Below, piece by piece: positions 6,770-13,742 of a stretch of DNA of 42,181 nt. Numbering within the stretch: the first letter of the stretch is position 1; every line of letters starts with the position of its first letter. The notes beneath the pieces are model-generated. The model did not search any database, had not been told where the DNA came from, and was given only the letters and a program-made list of their open reading frames with translations. The position numbers and the translations under genes are program-made. Source of the stretch: a virus; the IMG/VR virus record IMGVR_UViG_3300008107_000153, positions 1 through 42,181 of that record; one strand, 5' to 3'.

Positions 6770-9178
6770 TTAACTCATTGGTATTGACATCTTGATAGAA
6801 GCTGTCAATGATTCTAATTTATCAATCACTCTTGTGGTATTTGCATTATTATTCTGAAGCAACCTATCAAATGCATCAGAACCTGATTGTAATGTAGCCA
6901 CTTGTGTTCCGTTATTAGTATTTACCGGAGTTTGCGATGCTACAGCACTAGAAGTGGCTACTTGTACTGGTGACTCTGCTGGCTGAGTATTTGGGTTAGT
7001 TGCACCTGTTTGTACTACAGCACTTGTCACAGGTTTTGGAGCAGATGCTACGGGTGCTGGAGGTGCTGGTGGATTTTTTATTTTTGAAGCCACTTCTGCA
7101 AATTTATTTGCGGCTTCTGTTGACATAAACTCAACACCAATTTTGCCGGTATTACCATCATATTGGCTAGCCAATTTAAAATCAGTACCTTCTTTTAAAT
7201 TGGCTTGTGCCATTAATGTTTTAATTTGATCAACTTGTTTAGATACTTCTTCACCTTTGTTAATCTTATAATCAAATTTTATTCCACCACGATTTTTTTT
7301 ATCTTCTGTTGCATTAGCATTAAATCTTTGAACTCCTTCAATTGCGCCTAACAGTTCGTTTGCCGCTGGCCCTAAATTAGTTCTTGCAGGGGTTGCCGCA
7401 TTTGCTGAAGAGGGCGACTGTGCTGACGACTGTTGTGCGCCACCAGTGGTGCTTGATGCTGGACGTGCGTTAGTAGCATTATTTGAGCCACTGGTAGTTC
7501 CACCTGCTTGTCTAGAACTTGCAGTTGCTTCTTTAAACGCTTTGATTTGTTCTTTATTTAGAAGACCAGTACTTTCCAATATTTCTAAAGCAGACGCTAC
7601 AGTAGCGTCCATATCTTTGCCAACGCCATCGGCAAGTTTATTAATATAATCAGTAGCAGTTTTGTTTACTGAATTCATTTGGTTGACTAGCCCATCTACT
7701 AAAGGATCTGCTTGAACTCCAATTTCTCTTGCAATCCTACTCATTGCAGTTGTAATCACTTGTGACCCTAAAGCAATACTCAATCCAAAATTATTCAAAG
7801 TCTTGTTTGCCATGGACATTGAAATTGCCATTTTAATATTTTCTCTTTGGAATCGACCTAATGCGTCTAAATTTGTTCCTTGTTTATCTGTTAGACTATT
7901 TGTAGAATCTTCTAATCTTTTCTGAACAGCTGGCATATCGCCAAACATTTGCTGTAACGTTAACAATGCATTAGCCGCAATGCCAGGAGCTCCAGCATTA
8001 TCTAAAAATCCTTGTGCTAAATCATTTGACTGATTTTCTATCCTTGCGAACGTAGGACCTAAATCAACTTGTTTGATAGCATCCATTACTGGCACACCTT
8101 TAGCTACTGCTGCCGAAAGAGCTTTCATCTTTTGCATTAGGTCAGGGGCCATGCCAGCAAGCACAGCAGATTGCTCATCAAAGCGTCCAGTATAAGCCGC
8201 AATGGTAGCTCGCATGCCTTTTTGCGCATCTCCGCCAAACATACCAGTCATTAGAGATAGCATCTGTTGCTTACCTTCTTCTCTAATGTTATTAAAAATT
8301 GTTCTATTACGAGCATCTTGTAATGCTTCGTTGGCAGCTTTCATAACAACTTCTCTATTGAACCCAAACGCATCACCTAACTGAGTAACACTTTTTGTGG
8401 TCAGCAACAGTTTGTCTCTAAAATCTTTACTTCCTGCACCTTCAGCTTGTCGCAATCCTCCAAGAAGAGTAGAGTTTTGTAAAATAACTTTGCCATAGTC
8501 ATTAGCGCCAATGCCTAATCGCATAAATTCATTATTAAATACTTCGCCTGATTCGCGTATATCTTTTGCAATACCTGTAACAGTTCCCATAGCAACTCTA
8601 GCACTACGTCCACCTAATCTTAAATTAAGGAAATTTTCTTCCATTAATCCGGCGTACTCTTGCATGTTGACACCTAATGCACTGGCATTAATTCGTAAAT
8701 TGTCAAAATCTCCAGCAACTACACCACCAATATTGCTTAATTTTTTATAAACATCAAATTGTTCTTCTAACTGACCAATACCTTCTGCGGCAAATTTATA
8801 TATTTTACTAGTAGCTTTACCTATTGCAGAGTCAGTCATGGCAGTATTGGCAGCTAATATTCTAAGATTTGTTCCGCTTTGTCTTATACCACTGTCTGCA
8901 ACACGTATCTGGTCAACTAAACTGTCAAGTCCACCTGTAACAGCTTTCAACGTGTCGGCCAAAATTCCGCCAGCTTTAGTAATAATACCTATGACTTTAC
9001 TAGCTCCTCCAAACTTGCTGCCAAGTTCTTTTGCTTCATCCCCCACTGCTCCAAATATGCCTTTCGATTGTCCAGCGGTTTTAGTAATAGCCATGAGTAT
9101 TTGTCGTTGCGTTTCTTCCAGCGCCATACCACGCAGTCTAACGCTTTCGCTACCTATTGATCCTGTGACTTCAGACAT
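6770..9178 (-). CDS. Probable tail tape-measure protein (802 aa)
   Basis: Long helical Ala/Gly-rich protein with several hydrophobic stretches (VIGIITKAGGILADTLKAVT, NFGLSIALGSQVITTAMSRI), as in phage tape-measure proteins, which set tail length and are coiled inside the tube. Low-complexity Ser/Thr/Ala/Pro linkers lie near residues 559-603 and 701-757, with a short structured C-terminus. If fully extended as a helix, 802 residues span about 120 nm, suitable for a T4-like tail; T4 gp29 has 590 aa. It is divergent from gp26/gp51 and lies directly upstream of the portal gene. The call rests on composition, length and neighbours. A tail or neck protein of another kind is the alternative. Confidence 0.6.
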   Translation of the reverse strand: MSEVTGSIGSESVRLRGMALEETQRQILMAITKTAGQSKGIFGAVGDEAKELGSKFGGASKVIGIITKAGGILADTLKAVTGGLDSLVDQIRVADSGIRQSGTNLRILAANTAMTDSAIGKATSKIYKFAAEGIGQLEEQFDVYKKLSNIGGVVAGDFDNLRINASALGVNMQEYAGLMEENFLNLRLGGRSARVAMGTVTGIAKDIRESGEVFNNEFMRLGIGANDYGKVILQNSTLLGGLRQAEGAGSKDFRDKLLLTTKSVTQLGDAFGFNREVVMKAANEALQDARNRTIFNNIREEGKQQMLSLMTGMFGGDAQKGMRATIAAYTGRFDEQSAVLAGMAPDLMQKMKALSAAVAKGVPVMDAIKQVDLGPTFARIENQSNDLAQGFLDNAGAPGIAANALLTLQQMFGDMPAVQKRLEDSTNSLTDKQGTNLDALGRFQRENIKMAISMSMANKTLNNFGLSIALGSQVITTAMSRIAREIGVQADPLVDGLVNQMNSVNKTATDYINKLADGVGKDMDATVASALEILESTGLLNKEQIKAFKEATASSRQAGGTTSGSNNATNARPASSTTGGAQQSSAQSPSSANAATPARTNLGPAANELLGAIEGVQRFNANATEDKKNRGGIKFDYKINKGEEVSKQVDQIKTLMAQANLKEGTDFKLASQYDGNTGKIGVEFMSTEAANKFAEVASKIKNPPAPPAPVASAPKPVTSAVVQTGATNPNTQPAESPVQVATSSAVASQTPVNTNNGTQVATLQSGSDAFDRLLQNNNANTTRVIDKLESLTASIKMSIPMS

Positions 9179-9202
9179 TTAATTTCCCCAGAAATATACG
9201 CA

Positions 9203-9210
9203 TATAAATA
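9203..9210 (+). promoter_or_regulatory. Late promoter TATAAATA for gp26
   Basis: An exact match to the T4 late consensus, 30 nt before the gp26 ATG, with a CGGAG ribosome site at 9229-9233 in between. Confidence 0.75.
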
Positions 9211-9221
9211 ATGCAGTATAT

Positions 9222-9229
9222 TATTTATC
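9222..9229 (-). promoter_or_regulatory. Late promoter GATAAATA for the tape-measure/head operon
   Basis: Minus strand GATAAATA, 43 nt before the ATG at 9178, with a GGGGAAA ribosome site close to the start. It lies downstream of the opposing gp26 promoter, so the two transcription units point through each other. Confidence 0.6.
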
Positions 9230-9240
9230 GGAGTTAAAAA

Positions 9241-10104
9241 ATGGAAAGTTCACGTAAAAATCCCCTGTCTTCATTTATGAGAAGACCAAAATTATTTCTA
9301 AAATTGCCCAGCCAAGGACGCTTTTGGCCTGAGGGCAGTTTGGAAATGCCAGACAACGGCGAGTTTCCAGTTTATGGATTAACAGTCAAAGACGAACTGT
9401 TGATTAGAACTCCCGATGCCTTGTTCAACGGACGTACCACAGTAGATGTGATTAAAAGCTGTGTTCCAAATATTTTAGATCCTTGGAAATGTCCAAGTCT
9501 AGATTTGGATGCAATATTAATTGCTATACGTATTGCCACATATGGTGAAAAGATGACCATGGATGTGAGTATTCCAGGCACGAATGAGAAAGAGCCGTTT
9601 GAAATTGACCTCAGACCACTTTTAGATCAGATCGTAGAAAATACTTACTGGGAAGAAGAAGTAAAAGTAAGCAACGATATGACCATATTCATCGAGCCAG
9701 TTACCTACAAAGTGTTAACTGACTACAGCTTACTAAGTTTTGACAGTAACCGTGTGTTACAAACTATTATACAAAACGAAGATTTAAGTGAAGAACAGCG
9801 TATTGACATGGCAGCAAATGCCATGGGACGCCTAGCAGATGCTACTCTAATGCAAATGTTGAACGGAATTAAACGCATTGATACCACTGAAGGTAACACT
9901 ACTGATCCATTACAAATTAAAGAGTTTTTAGAAAATTGTGATAAAGAATTCTTTGATGTTGTGGCCAAAGCGTTTAGAACTCTTAATGATAGAAACAACA
10001 AACGTTTCATGACCATACAGACTCCACAGCAGTATGTGGATCTAGGATCACCTGCACAGATGGAAATTCCTTTTGAGTTTGATTATTCAAATTTTTTCGT
10101 CTAA
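9241..10104 (+). CDS. 26: Baseplate hub / tail assembly protein gp26
   Basis: 287-aa protein of the T4 baseplate hub gp26 family. It opens RRPKLFLKLPSQGRFWPEGS, followed by TVKDELLIRTPDALFNGRTT and a CVPNILDPWKCPSLDLDAIL segment typical of the family. T4 gp26 is 208 aa. The start has CGGAG seven bases upstream and an exact late promoter. It ends FDYSNFFV, with the slippery run AAATTTTTTC four bases before its stop. A -1 slip there would carry ribosomes into gp51. Together with the neighbouring tape-measure gene this looks like a tail-assembly chaperone pair, although the hub role is the accepted description. Confidence 0.85.
   Translation: MESSRKNPLSSFMRRPKLFLKLPSQGRFWPEGSLEMPDNGEFPVYGLTVKDELLIRTPDALFNGRTTVDVIKSCVPNILDPWKCPSLDLDAILIAIRIATYGEKMTMDVSIPGTNEKEPFEIDLRPLLDQIVENTYWEEEVKVSNDMTIFIEPVTYKVLTDYSLLSFDSNRVLQTIIQNEDLSEEQRIDMAANAMGRLADATLMQMLNGIKRIDTTEGNTTDPLQIKEFLENCDKEFFDVVAKAFRTLNDRNNKRFMTIQTPQQYVDLGSPAQMEIPFEFDYSNFFV
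10089..10098 (+). promoter_or_regulatory. Candidate -1 ribosomal frameshift site (gp26/gp51)
   Basis: AAATTTTTTC contains two overlapping slippery heptamers in the gp26 frame, A_AAT_TTT (10089-10095) and T_TTT_TTC (10092-10098), four bases before the gp26 stop. The -1 frame is open from 10083 through gp51 to 10328. A slip at TTT TTC would make a 362-aa fusion. No strong downstream hairpin is seen. Confidence 0.5.
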
Positions 10105-10109
10105 GGCTT

Positions 10110-10328
10110 TTGTCTAAAACTCTTCCTGAAATTGTTGAGATATCAGCAGGACTCGACAAAGAAGCAAAAGCCATTGAGAAAGATACATTCAGGTTAGCAT
10201 GGTACATGCGTGGTGGCCTTACCACTGATGAGGCATTTCAGTTGACCTACGAGCAGAAACAAGCCATCAATGAAATCGTAAAGGAAAATATGGAGTGGAC
10301 CAAAGAGTCCGGTATGCCTTTAATCTGA
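10110..10328 (+). CDS. 51: gp51-like hub assembly factor / tail-assembly chaperone domain
   Basis: Small helical protein with the pattern FRLAWYMRGGLTTDEAFQLT followed by YEQKQAINEIVKENMEWTKE, resembling T4 gp51-type proteins and the T domain of tail-assembly chaperones. It is in the -1 frame of gp26. The first suitable start in its own frame is the TTG at 10110, with AAGG only three bases before it; there is no ATG until residue 33. The poor start and the open frame reaching back into gp26 suggest it is mainly translated by -1 frameshifting, as the end of a gp26-gp51 fusion. T4 gp51 is larger, so the gene number rests on family resemblance and adjacency to gp26. Confidence 0.65.
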   Translation: MSKTLPEIVEISAGLDKEAKAIEKDTFRLAWYMRGGLTTDEAFQLTYEQKQAINEIVKENMEWTKESGMPLI

Positions 10329-10371
10329 GTTATCCTTAAAGTATAAGTTGATATCAGTAGTATGATTTATC

Positions 10372-10389
10372 AGTGAGCTAACGCTCACT
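10372..10389 (+). terminator. Hairpin after gp51, possible terminator
   Basis: Perfect 7-bp stem AGTGAGC / GCTCACT with loop TAAC, 43 nt beyond the gp51 stop. The following sequence TGTTCGTTATTTC is T-rich but not a clean T run. Confidence 0.35.
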
Positions 10390-10485
10390 TGTTCGTTATT
10401 TCATAACTAACAATTTATTTCATTTAATAATAAGAACAATTATAAAACACGAAGTGTTTACGATATTATCCAGATTAATCAGCCA

Positions 10486-10509
10486 CACTTCGCCCTGGCG
10501 GGCGAAGTG
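10486..10509. repeat. Strong GC-rich inverted repeat
   Basis: Perfect 10-bp stem CACTTCGCCC / GGGCGAAGTG around the loop TGGC, by far the most stable hairpin in this intergenic region. No T run on either side, so it is more likely part of a structured RNA or a protein-binding site than a terminator. Confidence 0.7.
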
Positions 10510-10701
10510 AAATGGTCTACATTATCCGAGTAGCACAACCACTTAGCGTTACAACATTACAGAGGCGGTCATCCGGTACCTCGAGTTGCGTCTTCATTAT
10601 GACGGCAGTTTGCAAATGTACGCTAACACACTTACAAACGTAGGGTTTTTCTCCCTTCTTTTTGCCTTTTTTGACTCTATTCAAACAACTAAACAGCAGG
10701 C

Positions 10702-10749
10702 GTGCTTGCTATCGTGGTCCTGTTAAGGATACTAGTTGAGTGCTTGCTA
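10702..10749. repeat. Direct repeat pair GTGCTTGCTA
   Basis: Identical 10-mers at 10702-10711 and 10740-10749, 38 bp apart start to start. The second can pair its CTTGC with GCAAG at 10755-10759 as a short hairpin. Function unknown. Confidence 0.5.
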
Positions 10750-10820
10750 CAGCGGCAAGGCTTCCGTCCCCCTTATTATCGGGTTGTCTCTAGGCACATG
10801 ATATTAACCTGTGCGAGTCA

Positions 10821-11267
10821 TTAACTGTTAAGTTGAGCCTTAAATTTTTTGATTATGTGTGAGCCGTGGACGCGAACTTGAATGTGGCCATTGTAATACT
10901 CATCAGTTTCCAATACCTTACGTTCAAATTGCTCTTTGGCTTCTAGATATGAAGTTTCTGCCTTACTCGTGCAATAGTGGAGAATTTCACGTTTGAAGTT
11001 TTCTTTGCCTAATGTCTCTATGTCTTTGTTTAGTTCGTCACTTGAGCCATAATATTCTTGCCAGTCGCTATCTACTTTGCTTCTAATTCGTTTTTTCTTC
11101 TTAGTACCATTTTTTAATTTTTGTACTCTGTAAGTAGTTTTTGCGAACTTAGCTAATTTTTTGCCTATGTATTTGCGACCAGTGAGTGTGTTGGTTATAA
11201 TATATACAAACCCAACACACTCTTCTGGAAGCTGATCAACAGTGATCCCTTCGTGCAACCATGTCAT
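10821..11267 (-). CDS. GIY-YIG family endonuclease-like protein
   Basis: 148 aa. The GIY-YIG core appears as GFVYIITNTLTGRKYIGKKL at about residues 19-38. A basic loop follows (KNGTKKKKRIRSKVDSDW), then YYGSSDELNKDIETLGKENF and the helix SYLEAKEQFERKVLETDEYY, whose Glu residues could supply the metal-binding acid. This compact single-domain form occurs in many T4-like marine phages and lacks an obvious DNA-recognition extension, so it may be a resident nuclease rather than an active homing enzyme. Its ATG overlaps the stop of the 54-aa gene (ATGA), so translation is coupled. Last gene of the gp55 operon, next to the structured intergenic region. Confidence 0.8.
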   Translation of the reverse strand: MTWLHEGITVDQLPEECVGFVYIITNTLTGRKYIGKKLAKFAKTTYRVQKLKNGTKKKKRIRSKVDSDWQEYYGSSDELNKDIETLGKENFKREILHYCTSKAETSYLEAKEQFERKVLETDEYYNGHIQVRVHGSHIIKKFKAQLNS

Positions 11268-11428
11268 TGCTTTCTAAGGATCCCTGCAATGTGATTTATA
11301 TCAGTTTTGATTCGTTGACGTTCACGCTCAAAATAATTAATCCTTTGAGCTAGTTGTGCAACTTGAAACTCTAATCGTTTTACAGTTTGTTCAAGTTGAA
11401 GTATTTTCTTAACGTCAGCATCAGACAT
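11264..11428 (-). CDS. 54-aa coiled-coil protein, unknown function
   Basis: Begins MSDADVKKILQLEQTVKRLE and ends HIAGILRKQ. It is nearly all one amphipathic helix with leucines at heptad spacing (LQLEQTVKRLEFQVAQLAQR), so a coiled-coil dimer is likely. Its ATG overlaps the stop of the 64-aa gene (TAATG) and its stop overlaps the GIY-YIG start (ATGA). Such exact junctions on both sides support a real, translationally coupled gene. No family recognised. Confidence 0.75.
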   Translation of the reverse strand: MSDADVKKILQLEQTVKRLEFQVAQLAQRINYFERERQRIKTDINHIAGILRKQ

Positions 11429-11622
11429 TAGGACGCCTTAGCTTCTTTGCGAGCGTTCTTCTCTGCTGTGATTTCATTACGGCGAACTTTAACTGCTTTT
11501 GCTAGTTCTGCCAATGCCTTACGAGCTCTTGTACCAGCGGCACTGTTGCCCTTGACGAATTTTTCGTCCTCAGCCTTCCATTGTGCTAGTGAATCTTCAA
11601 TTAATTTAATAGTATCTGACAT
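11428..11622 (-). CDS. Small basic histone H1-like protein (64 aa)
   Basis: Sequence MSDTIKLIEDSLAQWKAEDE, then GNSAAGTRARKALAELAKAV and a lysine/arginine-rich end (KNARKEAKAS). The GTRARKAL.EL pattern matches small histone H1-like proteins common in T4-like phages and their hosts, thought to bind DNA or nucleoid. One helix, no signal peptide. AAGGAAAA lies upstream of the ATG. It follows a 75-nt gap with an inverted repeat and precedes the 54-aa gene with a one-base overlap. Confidence 0.75.
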   Translation of the reverse strand: MSDTIKLIEDSLAQWKAEDEKFVKGNSAAGTRARKALAELAKAVKVRRNEITAEKNARKEAKAS

Positions 11623-11650
11623 TTTTATTTTCCTTTTTATAAGCTGAAGT

Positions 11651-11674
11651 GCGTATTACTTAATTCTAATACGC
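11651..11674. repeat. Inverted repeat before the H1-like gene
   Basis: GCGTATTA (11651-11658) and TAATACGC (11667-11674) form an 8-bp stem with an 8-base loop, in the 75-nt gap between two minus-strand genes. No T run follows on the minus strand. It could be a processing site or operator. Confidence 0.5.
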
Positions 11675-11697
11675 TGTAGTTGTGAAGAAATTGATTA

Positions 11698-11946
11698 TTA
11701 TACTTTTGGCCTTCTTCTTGTAACAAAAGTACCTCCGTTTTCACGCATTTTCTTATTTTCCTGCCATCTATCGTGCTGTGCTTCCATCACGATATCAGAC
11801 ATCTCTTTAGTTAACCTGCTTAATTCTTTCAGAACTTTACGGTACGCAATGGTGTGATTGCGTGTGCCGTTTTCTAACCAGTTCTCTTTGCAGTTGTAAT
11901 ATGCAATAATAAGTTCTAGAAATCGTTCATGCTTTTCTTTAAACAT
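11698..11946 (-). CDS. 82-aa charged protein, unknown function
   Basis: Begins MFKEKHERFLELIIAYYNCK and ends in a basic tail TFVTRRRPKV. The middle, YRKVLKELSRLTKEMSDIVM, faintly resembles the RARKALAELAKAV helix of the 64-aa neighbour, so the two may be distant paralogues. It starts 2 nt after the gp46 stop, showing that it belongs to the same operon. Possibly a small DNA- or nucleoprotein-binding factor; that is inference only. Confidence 0.65.
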   Translation of the reverse strand: MFKEKHERFLELIIAYYNCKENWLENGTRNHTIAYRKVLKELSRLTKEMSDIVMEAQHDRWQENKKMRENGGTFVTRRRPKV

Positions 11947-11948
11947 AG

Positions 11949-13742
11949 TTATACTGGTGTTTCAATAACATCTGTATCAGTTGAGTAGCTGGTAAACCCG
12001 TTTTCTTTAATAACTCTTAGAATACTGTTTACTCGACCTGCAAGTTCATCTTTGTGACTGATCAAATAGATATTTTTATCTCGTTCCCTAGCCATCTTTT
12101 TAAGGATTGCTAGAGCACCCTCAACTCCTGCAGAGTCCATACCTGCATCAATCAATTCATCAATGAACAACAAGTTGATTGGATGATATAAACTTTCCCA
12201 TACATCACGGAACGCCCAGCTTAGACTTAAAATAAGTCTATTGCGTTCACCTCTACTGAGATTATCAAAGTCTAAATCCTGCCCGAGCTGTGTAATCTCG
12301 ACGTTTAGATCGTTTAAAAACTTAACTTGATGCGGCAGTCCTGCTTTATTTAGATAGTAACTAAGGCGTTTATTTAGATATGCAAGATTCTGATCAATAA
12401 TTTTCTTACGGATAAAGCTATCCTTGCTGGTTAACAGTTTGTGTAAGAACTCCATATGGTCTTTGACACTTGTTAATTCATTAACTGTGTCCCACGTAAT
12501 CTCTTGCAAAGCAGTTTTTCTTAACTCGTCCACTTGTTCAGTGTAAGGATTTAATTCTACTTGCTTGTCAGCAAGTGCTTTGCTCAAACTTTCAACATTG
12601 TTTTTATGATTGTACGCTTGTTCTGCACTATCATAATAGGTAGAAGGTCTTCCATTGATGTCGCCAATGTCAGATAATTCTTTTAAAACTAGATTAAGGT
12701 CTGCTAACACTTTGTCTTGATACAATATTGAATCAGTCAAGTGCTTGGCAGCAGTTTCTTTCATCTCATCATGCTTGTGATCATGCAGTTCTTGTTCACA
12801 TGCGGGACATTTTTTACTATCAAGTTGTTCTAACTCTCTAGTATACTTCCCAACAGTCTTTTCTGCTTGCCCAACAGCAGTCTCAAGTGTTGCTTTTTGT
12901 TTGTTTAAGGAACTAATTTTAGCTGTTAGTTCGTTATACACCTTGAGTCTAGAATGTTTTTCAATTTCTCCTTCGATATCAACAGAGCGCAATTCGGCAA
13001 TCGCTGACTGATAGCCGGCGCAATCTTGTTCTCGTTTGGACTCCCATGCTTTACTTTTAGTAGAGAGGCTGTCAATTGATTGTTGGACTTTTTCATTACT
13101 ACTCCTTATACTGTCGATTTTAAAAGTTTCTGCTTGAATTTGATCTTTAATTTCTTTTACTTGAACTTTAAGTAATTCTGCTTTCTCACTTAACAACGTA
13201 ATGCCAAGCAATTGCTCGATAACTTCTCGTTGATCGTTTGCTCGCATACTTAGAAATGGTTCAGTATATGTGTTTAAGGCCACTAGGTGCTTAAACATTG
13301 TTTGACTCATGCCCAATAAGGATTCAATCGCCTTTTGCGTTTCACGACTGTCCCCTTGTGCGTCATCATCTGCTTGTGAATCGTCTTTGATCTCTACGTG
13401 GTCAACATAAAATTTTAAGAAGTTTGGTCTTCGACCTCTTTCAATTTTATATTGTCTTCCATTAATTTCAAATTCACATGTGACAACTAGATTTTTACCG
13501 TTTGTCTTGTTGATTAGATTTTCTTTTTTGATCTTGGTCAACGCTTCGCCATACAATGCATAGCATAAAGCATTGATGATTGTTGTTTTTCCAGTGCCAT
13601 TACGACTACCACTGTCATCGCCGCCCAAGTCTACGTTCTCACCCAACACCAAAGTTAAATGATTCTTATCAAAATCCACGGCTTGAGTCTGGTTGCCCAC
13701 ACTCATAAAGTTTTTTACTGTTATTGTTTTTAGTTTAAACAT
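11949..13742 (-). CDS. 46: Recombination endonuclease subunit gp46 (Rad50/SbcC-like ATPase)
   Basis: SMC-like ATPase that with gp47 resects DNA ends for recombination-dependent replication. Walker A is GSRNGTGKTT at about residues 45-54, with the T4-type insertion after GEN (34-36). Two coiled-coil arms flank a zinc-hook motif CPAC at 312-315. The signature LSRGERNRLILSLSWAF is near residue 494, and Walker B NLLFIDELIDAG near 527, followed by an ISHKDEL switch. Length (597 aa) is close to T4 gp46 (560 aa). Its start overlaps the end of gp47 by 8 nt. Confidence 0.97.
   Translation of the reverse strand: MFKLKTITVKNFMSVGNQTQAVDFDKNHLTLVLGENVDLGGDDSGSRNGTGKTTIINALCYALYGEALTKIKKENLINKTNGKNLVVTCEFEINGRQYKIERGRRPNFLKFYVDHVEIKDDSQADDDAQGDSRETQKAIESLLGMSQTMFKHLVALNTYTEPFLSMRANDQREVIEQLLGITLLSEKAELLKVQVKEIKDQIQAETFKIDSIRSSNEKVQQSIDSLSTKSKAWESKREQDCAGYQSAIAELRSVDIEGEIEKHSRLKVYNELTAKISSLNKQKATLETAVGQAEKTVGKYTRELEQLDSKKCPACEQELHDHKHDEMKETAAKHLTDSILYQDKVLADLNLVLKELSDIGDINGRPSTYYDSAEQAYNHKNNVESLSKALADKQVELNPYTEQVDELRKTALQEITWDTVNELTSVKDHMEFLHKLLTSKDSFIRKKIIDQNLAYLNKRLSYYLNKAGLPHQVKFLNDLNVEITQLGQDLDFDNLSRGERNRLILSLSWAFRDVWESLYHPINLLFIDELIDAGMDSAGVEGALAILKKMARERDKNIYLISHKDELAGRVNSILRVIKENGFTSYSTDTDVIETPV

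Larger units (their letters stand above)
10329..10820. other. Gene-free structured region between convergent genes
   Basis: About 490 bp without a convincing open frame on either strand. By hand count, 10501-10800 is 139 of 300 G+C, higher than the surrounding genes appear. It holds hairpins at 10372-10389, 10445-10459, 10486-10509 and 10794-10814, and a direct repeat GTGCTTGCTA at 10702-10711 and 10740-10749. No tRNA, tmRNA or RNase P signature was found. It separates gp51 from the GIY-YIG gene, which converge on it, so terminators are expected, but no classical stem followed by a T run stands out. Confidence 0.6.

Noticed and set aside
10529-10612. 26-codon minus-strand frame starting MKTQLEVPDD in the intergenic region
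   Set aside because: No ribosome site, too short, and no features of a protein; judged chance.
10329-10820. tRNA, tmRNA, RNase P RNA or group I intron core
   Set aside because: No T-arm, tmRNA tag, RNase P core or intron P7-type motifs found on either strand; only isolated hairpins.
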